64,000 nt of DNA from Plesiocystis pacifica SIR-1 (GTDB lineage: Bacteria > Myxococcota_A > Polyangia > Nannocystales > Nannocystaceae). Under the pieces are notes generated by a model. The model had not been told where the DNA came from, did not search any database, and saw only the letters and a program-made list of their open reading frames with translations. The DNA is taken from assembly GCF_000170895.1 (NCBI RefSeq), contig NZ_ABCS01000020.1:1-64000 (forward strand), in the 5' to 3' direction. The first letter of the stretch is position 1; the number at the start of each line of letters is the position of its first letter. The translations under genes and the position numbers were made by a program. Positions 24,986-31,940 of the stretch are shown here, piece after piece.

Positions 24986-25808
24986 TCAGCACGGTGGGTA
25001 TCCGCTATCGCCCAGGAAGGCCCGGCAGCGCACGCAAAAGCCCTCGACGTCCTCGAGCGCGGCGGCGTGGCCGAGGCCCGGGAGCGTAGCGAGGGTGGCC
25101 TCCGGCACGCCTGCGACGATCGCCCGGGACAGGTGCGGCGGCGTGAGCAGGTCGTGCTCGCCGACGCTGACCAGGGTCCGGGCGCGGATCTGGCCGAGCT
25201 GCGCGTCGCTCAGGTCGTGGTCCATGGCGCCCGCGATCAGCCGGCGCGCGGCGTCGAGGTCGAGGACCAGGCCGCGGTCGCGGTAGGCGAGCAGGGCCTC
25301 CCAGTTGCGGGCGAGGAACTCGGGACCCCACACCCAGGGCGTGGCCACGTCGAAGCGCAGGGCGCCGCCGCCCGCCTCCATGGCGGCGATCCACGCCTGC
25401 AGCTTGAGCTCGAGGAGCTTGTCGACCTGGGCGTAGGCGCCGCTGAGGATCAGGGTGTGCACGCGCTCGGGGGCGCTCGCGGCCAGGCACAGCGCCGCCG
25501 CGCCGCCGTTGCTCAGCCCGAGCACGGCGAGGGGCTCGGCGAGCTCGAGGGCGTCGAGCAGGCCGAGCAGGTCGCGGCCGTGGGTGGCCACGGGGTAGCT
25601 CGGGGCCACGGGCTTGTCCGAGCCGCCCTGGCCGCGGCAGTCCCACAGCAAGCAGCGGTAGTCGGCGAAGTGCGGCAGGTGCCCGGCCCAGCTGTCGAGG
25701 TCGGTCAGCAGCCGTTGACGAACACCAGCACGGGCGCCGCCGGATCCTCGCTGCCGGCCCAGCGGTAGCGCAGCGCAGCCGTCCACGTCGCAAGCGGTCG
25801 TCGGTCAC
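24986..25808 (-). pseudogene. Alpha/beta-hydrolase, frameshifted and 3'-altered by the island
   Basis: A GTG start at 25808 overlaps the TGA of the acyl-CoA synthetase gene (GTGA). The first codons give 'VTDDRL'; coding then jumps frame twice ('TAALRYRWAGSEDPAAPVLV' in one frame, 'LLTDLDSWAGHLPHF' in the next). Each jump is repaired by adding one C, near 25788 and 25712. After that the fold is good: 'CLLWDCRGQGGSDKP', nucleophile elbow 'AVLGLSNGGAAA', Asp in 'VSVGEHDLLTPP', and His in 'LPGLGHAAALED'. The last residues 'SGYPPC' come from the island. Either the gene is decaying or two C were missed in sequencing. Confidence 0.65.
25007..25024. repeat. Right 18-bp direct repeat of the mini-island (attachment-like site)
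   Basis: Identical to 23800-23817. On the minus strand it encodes the 'RAFLGD' end of the hydrolase gene, so the island junction lies within that coding sequence. Confidence 0.75.
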
Positions 25809-27397
25809 GAGGCGGGCTCCAGCTGGGCGAGGGCCCGCTTGTCGATCTTGCCCGCGCCCGTGCGCGGCAGGGCGTCGAGGACGACCACGGACTTGGGCAG
25901 CTTGTAGCGAGCCAGGCGCTCGCCGAGGAAGGCCAGCAAGACCTCGGCGCTGAAGCCCTCGGCGCTCGGCTCGTCCGCCGCGAGGACCACGAAGGCCCGG
26001 CCGACCTCGCCCCAGCGCTCGTCCGGGACGCCGATCAGCGCCGCCTCGGCCACGGCCGGGTGCGAGCTCATGGCGCTCTCGATCTGCGCCGGGTAGATGT
26101 TCTCGCCCCCGGAGATGATCATGTCCTTGCTGCGGCCCACGATGGTCACGCAGCCCTCGGCGTCGGCTACGGCCAGGTCGCCGGTGCGCAGCCAGCCGTC
26201 GACGAAGCTCGCCGCCGTGGCCTCGGGGTTGGCGTAGTAGCCCGGCGACACGTGGGGTCCGCGGATCCACAGCTCGCCGACGCCGTCCGCTGGGCAGGGC
26301 TCGCCGGTCTCGTCGGCGACGCGCACGTCGACGTGCATCAGCGGCCAGCCGACGGCGCCGGGCTTTTCGCGCACGCGCTCGGGGGGCAGCCAGAAATTGT
26401 TGGGTCCGGCCTCGGTGAGCCCGTAGCCCGTCTTGAAGTCGATGCCCCGGGCCCAAAAGCCCTCGAACACCGGGGCGGGGCAGGGGGCGCCGCCGGAGAT
26501 GATGAGCTTCAGGCGCTCGAGCGGCGCCTCGGCCCAGCGGGGGTCGGCCTGCATGGCCTGGAACATCGCGGGCACGCCAAAAAAGCAGCTCACGCCCCGG
26601 GGACCCGTCGGCGTGGGCAAGGGCGCGGCGAGCAAGGCGTAGAGCTCGTCGAGGTCGAAGGCGCGGCACAGCACCGAGCAGCCGCCCGCGTGGATCAGCG
26701 GCGTGGTGAACACGTTGAGCCCGCCGGTGTGGAACATCGGCGCGTTGAGGACGGCCAGATCGCCGGCGTCGAGGCCCCAGCTGGCCACGGTGTTGACCGC
26801 GTTCCAGGTCACGGTCGCGTGGGTCAGCACGGCGGCCTTGGGCAGGCCCGTGGTCCCGCCGGTGTAGCAGAGCACCCAGGGCTGGTCGGGGCCGAAGGCC
26901 TCGCGCTCGAGGGGCTCGCTACCGAGCGCGCGGCAGCTGGCGAGGCGCAACTCGGTTTGTGTCGAGGCGTCGTCGAGGGCGACGGTCCGGAGCCCCGACG
27001 GTAGGCTTGGGCGCAGGGCGTCGACGAGCTCGGCGAAGGTCTGGTCCCAGCACAGCAAGGCGGGCTCGGCCGCGGCGATCAGCGGCCCGAGCTCCGCGGG
27101 GGTCAGGCGCCAGTTGAGGGCCTGGAGCACCGCGCCCAGCTTGGCGCAGGCGAACAGCAGCTCGAGGTACTCGAGGCGGTTCTTGGCCAGGATGGCCACG
27201 CGATCGCCCCGCTCCACGCCCTGGACTCGCAGCCAGCGCGCGACCTGGTTGGTCTCGGCCTCGAGCGCGGCGTAGCTCAGCGCCCGGGGCTCGGCCGGGC
27301 TCGTCCCCGGCGCGCTGACGTCGAGGATCGCGGGCGCGCTCGGGGACAGCCGCGCCCGCCGGGCCAGCCAGTCGCTCGTCCAGGCCGCAGCGGACAT
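25805..27397 (-). CDS. AMP-dependent acyl-CoA synthetase/ligase
   Basis: The protein has 530 residues, normal for class I adenylate-forming enzymes, which activate a carboxylic acid as acyl-AMP and transfer it to CoA. Core motifs: P-loop 'LCYTGGTTGLPKAAVLTH' (A3), 'FKTGYGLTEAG' (A5), 'GWLRTGDLAVADAEG' (A7), 'IVGRSKDMIISGGENI' (A8), and the A10 lysine in 'RTGAGKIDKRAL'. All are intact, so it should be active. The fatty-acid or aryl substrate is unknown. It sits 3 bp from the SDR gene in an operon with a KAS III-like enzyme. Confidence 0.88.
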   Translation of the reverse strand: MSAAAWTSDWLARRARLSPSAPAILDVSAPGTSPAEPRALSYAALEAETNQVARWLRVQGVERGDRVAILAKNRLEYLELLFACAKLGAVLQALNWRLTPAELGPLIAAAEPALLCWDQTFAELVDALRPSLPSGLRTVALDDASTQTELRLASCRALGSEPLEREAFGPDQPWVLCYTGGTTGLPKAAVLTHATVTWNAVNTVASWGLDAGDLAVLNAPMFHTGGLNVFTTPLIHAGGCSVLCRAFDLDELYALLAAPLPTPTGPRGVSCFFGVPAMFQAMQADPRWAEAPLERLKLIISGGAPCPAPVFEGFWARGIDFKTGYGLTEAGPNNFWLPPERVREKPGAVGWPLMHVDVRVADETGEPCPADGVGELWIRGPHVSPGYYANPEATAASFVDGWLRTGDLAVADAEGCVTIVGRSKDMIISGGENIYPAQIESAMSSHPAVAEAALIGVPDERWGEVGRAFVVLAADEPSAEGFSAEVLLAFLGERLARYKLPKSVVVLDALPRTGAGKIDKRALAQLEPAS

Positions 27398-27400
27398 GGC

Positions 27401-28174
27401 TCAGCTCCCGACGACCATGCCGCCGTCGACGCTCAGGGTCGTGCCGCTGATGAAGCCCGACTCCTCCGAGGCCAGGAAGAGGTAGGCCCGGGCGATGTCC
27501 ACGGGGTCGCCGATGCGGCCCACGGGGGTGCGCGCGACCATGGCCTCGAGCACGCGCTCGGGCATCTGCTGGACCATCTCGGTGGCGATGAAGCCGGGGG
27601 CGATGGCGTTGACGGTGATGCCGTAGCGGCCGAGCTCGCGGGCCCAGACCTTGGTCATGCCGATGACGCCGGACTTGGCCGCGACGTAGTTGGTCTGGCC
27701 GAAGTTGCCGTAGAGGCCGACGACCGAGGAGGCGTTGAGGATGCGCCCGTACTTGGCGGCGATCATGTGCGGCGCGACGGCCTGGGTGCACAGGAACACG
27801 CCCTTGAGGTTGACGGAGATGACCGCGTCGAACTGCGCCTCGGCCATCTTCTTGACGACCTCGCCGCCCTTGACCTTGACCAGCTGGCCGTCGTGGAGGA
27901 TGCCGGCGTTGTTGACCAGGACGTCGACGCGGCCGTGCTCGGCGATGATCTCGGCGACGGCGGCCTCGACGGACTCGGCCGCGCTGACGTCGACCCGGGC
28001 GAAGTCGGCGCTGCCGCCCGCGTCGGCGATCTCGGCGATGAGGGCCGCGCCGGCCTCTTCGGCCAGGTCCCAGGCGACGACGTGGTAGCCCGCCTGGGCG
28101 AATTCGAGGGCGGTGGCGCGGCCGATGCCGTTGGCGGCACCGGTGATGATGGCGACTCGTTTGTCTGTGCTCAT
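27401..28174 (-). CDS. FabG-type short-chain dehydrogenase/reductase
   Basis: The protein has 257 residues, classical SDR. The cofactor motif is 'IITGAANGIGRA' (TGxxxGxG), followed by 'LVNNAG' and the catalytic 'YVAAKSG' (YxxxK) with Ser in 'ILNASSVVG'; the Asn of 'ISVNLKG' completes the tetrad. The end 'SGTTLSVDGGM' is typical of 3-oxoacyl reductases. It probably reduces a 3-oxoacyl thioester made by the KAS III-like enzyme encoded upstream, or runs the reverse reaction during catabolism. Spacing to neighbours is 3 and 11 bp. Confidence 0.88.
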   Translation of the reverse strand: MSTDKRVAIITGAANGIGRATALEFAQAGYHVVAWDLAEEAGAALIAEIADAGGSADFARVDVSAAESVEAAVAEIIAEHGRVDVLVNNAGILHDGQLVKVKGGEVVKKMAEAQFDAVISVNLKGVFLCTQAVAPHMIAAKYGRILNASSVVGLYGNFGQTNYVAAKSGVIGMTKVWARELGRYGITVNAIAPGFIATEMVQQMPERVLEAMVARTPVGRIGDPVDIARAYLFLASEESGFISGTTLSVDGGMVVGS

Positions 28175-28185
28175 GTGCGTGTGAT

Positions 28186-29250
28186 TCAGGCGCTGGCGCT
28201 GGCGGTGGATCCCCAGCGGATGACGGAGGCGGACCAGGCGTAGCCGATGCCGGCCGCGACCATGACCATCAGCTGGCCGTCGCGGAGCAGGCCGCGGCGC
28301 TCGGCCTCGACGCAGACCAGGGGCTGGTCTTGCTGGCCGAGGTGGCCGAAGTCCTCGAGGTAAAAGCTCTGGGTCTCGCGCAGGCCGAGCTCGCCGAGGA
28401 CGTAGCGGTGGGCCGAGCGCTTCATGTGCAGGATGTTGAGGAAGTCGATGTCGGCCCGGCCCAGCGGTCGCCCGTCTTCGACGGAGCGCTCCAGGGCCTG
28501 GTCGACGACGGCGAGGAAGTTGGCCATGGACTTCTTGTCCAGCCGGGCCTTCATCGCCGCGGGGTCGGGCACGTCGAGGGCGCGGCCGCCCGTGCCCACG
28601 GGGTCGTCGAAGCGCGGGTCGACGGTCCCGCCCTGGGGCACGATGACGTCGAGGCTGAAGCTGCCGTCGGTGATCACCGCGCTGCCGAGGACCCGGTTGC
28701 GGGGGTGCCCGCGGCGCAGCAGCAGCGCGCCCCCGCCCGCGCTGAGGTTGATCAAAAAGCGCGCCCGAGGGTTGGCGAAGTCGACGTAGTCGCAGTTGCG
28801 GTAGCCGCCGGCGATCAGCACGGTGTCGACGCCGGGGGAGGCCAGCATCATCGCCCGGGCGATCTCGATGGCCGCCATGGTCGTGCCGCAGCGCTGCTGC
28901 ACGTCGATGGCCCAGGCCCGGTGCGCGCCCAGGTCGTGGGCCAATTTAATCCCGGCGGTCCACAGCGGGTGCTCTTTCCACTCTTCGGTGGTGCACAGCA
29001 CCAGATCGATCTCGGCCGGATCGATGCCCGCGCGCTCGACCGCGTCCTGGGCCGCGAACAGGCCCATGGCGTTGGTGTGATCGTCGGGGCCGGGGACGGG
29101 CTTTTGGTGGATGCCGAACTTTTCGCGGATCACGGCCTCGGGGATGTCCGTGGCCGCGGCGATCTCGGCGGAGCTGAGCTTGCGCTCGGGCACGTAGGCC
29201 CCGGCCGCGAGCACGCCGATGCTCTGGTCGTCAGGCACGGGCGGCGTCAC
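28186..29250 (-). CDS. KAS III-like 3-oxoacyl-ACP synthase family protein
   Basis: The protein has 354 residues with a thiolase/FabH fold. The catalytic Cys sits in 'IDVQQRCGTTMAAIE', and a His in 'NILHMKRSAHRYV' takes the second position. The third catalytic residue, Asn in FabH ('GNTSAAS'), appears here as His ('FGHLGQQDQPL'), so chemistry may differ from fatty-acid initiation. A thioester-exchanging or catabolic role is possible. The start GTG at 29250 overlaps the TGA of the lipase gene. It lies between a lipase and an SDR in a tightly packed operon. Confidence 0.8.
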   Translation of the reverse strand: MTPPVPDDQSIGVLAAGAYVPERKLSSAEIAAATDIPEAVIREKFGIHQKPVPGPDDHTNAMGLFAAQDAVERAGIDPAEIDLVLCTTEEWKEHPLWTAGIKLAHDLGAHRAWAIDVQQRCGTTMAAIEIARAMMLASPGVDTVLIAGGYRNCDYVDFANPRARFLINLSAGGGALLLRRGHPRNRVLGSAVITDGSFSLDVIVPQGGTVDPRFDDPVGTGGRALDVPDPAAMKARLDKKSMANFLAVVDQALERSVEDGRPLGRADIDFLNILHMKRSAHRYVLGELGLRETQSFYLEDFGHLGQQDQPLVCVEAERRGLLRDGQLMVMVAAGIGYAWSASVIRWGSTASASA

Positions 29251-30737
29251 TGGCCCAGCCACCCCGTGATGGTCTCGACGGACAGGTCGGACCAGCCGAG
29301 CTCGAGGTGGTTGACGTCCTCGAGGATGGCGACCTGGCCGAGCTTGCCGATGCCCTCCGCCGACGCGCAGGACTCGACGAAGACCACGCCGTCGCTGGGC
29401 CCGGCGATCTCGTTGGGGATGCCGGGGATGTAGCTGTTGGGCGAGGTCAGCTCGCTGCACAGCAGGAAGGTCTCGACGCTGGCGGGCGTGCCGGCCTCGA
29501 CGATGGTCTGGACCAGCGAGCCCTGGGCGATGGTGAACTCGATGCCCTTGCCCCGGGCGAGCAGGCCGGTGTAGTCGCCCTCGCCCCAGTAGGTCGCCAG
29601 GGAGTCGGCGATGGCGTAGTCGCCGAAGCCGTTGTTGGCCACGGCGGTCAGCGGGTACTCGTCGATCCACATGTCGACCATCTGCCGCTGGCCGCGGAAG
29701 TAGTCCCCCGCGGCGGTCTCGTAGACCGCGTACTCGCTCAGGTCGATGGTGCTCAGGCCGACGACCTGGGCGTCGTGGGCCACGGGCGCGTGGATGGTGC
29801 CGTTGGGCGGCCACACGCCGAGGTTGTGGGCGGTGCCGTAGCGGAACAGGTAGTCGAAGCCGAGGTTGGGCCCGCCGATGAGCACGAGCTTGCGGACGTC
29901 GTCGGCGTAGGCGCGGCCCCAGTCCTCGCGCACGCCGGACACGTACATGCGGGCCGCGAACGCACCCTTGGACCAGCCGATCAGGTCGACCTGGGCCGCG
30001 GGCTCGTCGAGCTCGCAGGTCTGCGCGCGGACGATGTCGATGGCGTTGTGGATCTGCTCGGCCCAGTAGTAGTTGTCGCCCTGGCTGTGGGCCATGGTCA
30101 CGGCGACCACGGGGTAGCCCGCGGCGACGAGGGCCTGCATCAGGCCCTCGTTGGGGCACTCGGGCTTGCCGCAGCCAAAGTCGCCGCTCTCGCCGGGGTC
30201 GGACCACGCCCGGTCGGCGTTGTCGTTGGCCCCGTGGGCGAGGACCACGGGCGTGCGCCCGCTGGCCAGGGCGGCCTCGAAGTTGGGCGCGTAGTAGAGC
30301 AGCAGCTCGCTCGAGTGCGGGGTCGGGTCGAAGGCGAAGAACTCGAGGCGCTGGGCCTTTTGCTCGGAGCGGGCGTCGGGGAAGAAGGCCTCTTGCTCGA
30401 AGCCGGGGTTGGCGTCGACCCAGCGCTCGACCTTGGCCCAGCCGTAGTCGACCTCGGTGTAGCTCTGGTCGAGGCTCAGGCCGTCGAGCAGGGCCGCGGG
30501 GTCACAGGCCGCGCCGGTCTCGGAGCCGGTGTCCTCGGTGTCCGCGGCGGTGTCGGTGTCCGCGGCGGTGTCGGTGTCCGAGCTGGCTTCGGAGCTGGTG
30601 TCTTCGTCCTCGGTCTGCGGCCCGACCTCGTCGGCGCCGCTGTCGTCCTCGCCCGACCCGCCCGAACCAGGGCAGCCGAGGGCGGGGAGCAGCAGGGCGA
30701 GGGGGAGGATGAGGTGGCGGGCGGGGAAGCAGCTCAC
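29247..30737 (-). CDS. Lipase-like alpha/beta-hydrolase lipoprotein
   Basis: The protein has 496 residues. The GTG start at 30737 overlaps the preceding TGA. The signal peptide ends in 'LLLPALGC', followed by a linker with 'GADEVGPQTEDED' and Thr/Asp repeats. The hydrolase core has 'TPVVLAHGANDN', nucleophile elbow 'VDLIGWSKGAFAARMY' (GxSxG), and a late His region 'ILEDVNHLELGW'. It resembles secreted triacylglycerol-lipase-type esterases. As an anchored surface enzyme it could supply fatty acids to the synthetase encoded in the same operon. Confidence 0.8.
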   Translation of the reverse strand: MSCFPARHLILPLALLLPALGCPGSGGSGEDDSGADEVGPQTEDEDTSSEASSDTDTAADTDTAADTEDTGSETGAACDPAALLDGLSLDQSYTEVDYGWAKVERWVDANPGFEQEAFFPDARSEQKAQRLEFFAFDPTPHSSELLLYYAPNFEAALASGRTPVVLAHGANDNADRAWSDPGESGDFGCGKPECPNEGLMQALVAAGYPVVAVTMAHSQGDNYYWAEQIHNAIDIVRAQTCELDEPAAQVDLIGWSKGAFAARMYVSGVREDWGRAYADDVRKLVLIGGPNLGFDYLFRYGTAHNLGVWPPNGTIHAPVAHDAQVVGLSTIDLSEYAVYETAAGDYFRGQRQMVDMWIDEYPLTAVANNGFGDYAIADSLATYWGEGDYTGLLARGKGIEFTIAQGSLVQTIVEAGTPASVETFLLCSELTSPNSYIPGIPNEIAGPSDGVVFVESCASAEGIGKLGQVAILEDVNHLELGWSDLSVETITGWLGQ

Positions 30738-31831
30738 GCGCCCTGCTCCCGCAGGAAGGTCCGCAGCTCGGCCAGGAAGGCGTCTTGCTTTTCGATGTGC
30801 GGGCCGTGGCCGCAGTCCTCGAACACCACCTCGCGGTAGCGGCCGCCGGCGGCCTGGTAGGCGTCGAACACCGCCCGGGTCTGGGCGACCATGGGCTGCG
30901 AGGGGAACACCTCGGCGCCGGGCCAGCCGGGCACGGCCCCGAGCTCGCCGAGGGTGCCGAAGTCGAACATCGAGCGGTCCGAGACGATCTGGTCGTCGGC
31001 GCCGCGGATCCACAGCACCGGCGGACCGCCGGCCCCGAGCGCGGCGAAGCCCGCCTGGTCGAGGTACTTGGGCGAGAGCGCGTTGTTCATGCCGGTGACG
31101 CCCGGGGCGACGCCGGGCCAGTTGGGCGAGTCGACGACGTCGCCGGGGTAGGTGGTCGCGCCGGCGGTCGTGTCGAGCATGGCGCTGAGGTAGGCCTCCT
31201 CGCGGGCGGGCTCGAGGGCCAGGCCGGGCTTCCAGTAGAAGTTGACCATGACGTTGCGCGGGGTCACGGGGGCGTCCGAGCCACGCTCCTTGGCGGCGAG
31301 GAAGGCCACGAAGTCGGGGTTGGCCGTGCCGCCGCCCGATCCCCCAAAGTCGGGATAGCAAGGCGTCCCGGCCACGTCCTTGGTCCCGCCGAAGCCCTTG
31401 GGCGAGCCCGGGTTGAGCAGGGTCAGCGAGGCCACCCGCGTGCCGTGGTCGAGGGCGAGCTGCAGGGCCACGTTGCCGCCCACGGACCACCCGACGACGT
31501 GGACCTTGGCGTCCGCGGCCAGGCCCAGATCGGGGTGGGCCAAGAGCGCGGCGAAGTCGTCGGACATGTCGGCCATGCCCCGGGTCGCGTCGATGGCCTC
31601 GAGCTGGCTCTTGCCGTAGCCGCGCATGTCCGGCGCGATGACGTAGTAGTCCCGGGCGAGCTCGGCCTGGACCTGATCGAAGAACACCGCGCTCGACACG
31701 TTGCCGTGGATCAGCAAGAGCGCGGGCTTTTGCGGGTCCCCAGCGACGAAGGCGTGGGTGTCGAGGCGGTCGGTGGTGAAGCGGCGGGACTGGAGCTCTA
31801 TGGAAGGCATGGGGGCGCCCGAAGGTGGCAC
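30734..31831 (-). CDS. Alpha/beta-hydrolase, first gene of the lipid operon
   Basis: The protein has 365 residues from the GTG at 31831 (ggagg just upstream) or 358 from the ATG at 31810. There is no signal peptide. 'PALLLIHGNVSSAVFF' gives the oxyanion hole, 'VHVVGWSVGGNVALQ' the nucleophile elbow, 'LWIRGADDQIVSD' the acid, and 'EDCGHGPHIEKQ' the His, so the triad is complete. It is probably a cytosolic esterase or C-C hydrolase. Downstream genes overlap one another, so this is likely the head of a six-gene operon down to 24986. Confidence 0.8.
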   Translation of the reverse strand: MPPSGAPMPSIELQSRRFTTDRLDTHAFVAGDPQKPALLLIHGNVSSAVFFDQVQAELARDYYVIAPDMRGYGKSQLEAIDATRGMADMSDDFAALLAHPDLGLAADAKVHVVGWSVGGNVALQLALDHGTRVASLTLLNPGSPKGFGGTKDVAGTPCYPDFGGSGGGTANPDFVAFLAAKERGSDAPVTPRNVMVNFYWKPGLALEPAREEAYLSAMLDTTAGATTYPGDVVDSPNWPGVAPGVTGMNNALSPKYLDQAGFAALGAGGPPVLWIRGADDQIVSDRSMFDFGTLGELGAVPGWPGAEVFPSQPMVAQTRAVFDAYQAAGGRYREVVFEDCGHGPHIEKQDAFLAELRTFLREQGA

Positions 31832-31940
31832 GCCCTCCTGCTCTTGTCAGCTGATCGATGGGACACGCGCAGCCTGGATCACGCCGCTCACTGGTACCGC
31901 GGCGTGTTACCGGAGAACTCGCAGTCTTTGCGGGCTCGAG

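Larger units (their letters stand above)
23818..25006. mobile_element. About 1.2-kb low-GC mini-island between 18-bp direct repeats
   Basis: The DNA between the two repeats is visibly richer in A and T than either flank and uses different codons. It holds a gene remnant, a 203-residue gene, a structured spacer and a 47-residue gene. No integrase or transposase catalytic domain is present. The right repeat regenerates the 3' end of a hydrolase gene ('RAFLGD' on the minus strand), as integrative elements often do at their target. I infer integration by site-specific recombination, possibly helped in trans. Confidence 0.6.

Noticed and set aside
24986..31831. Ole-type long-chain olefin cluster (oleABCD)
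   Set aside because: The gene set is similar in outline, but the SDR is a short FabG type (257 residues) rather than OleD-like, and the KAS III-like protein lacks OleA features I would expect.
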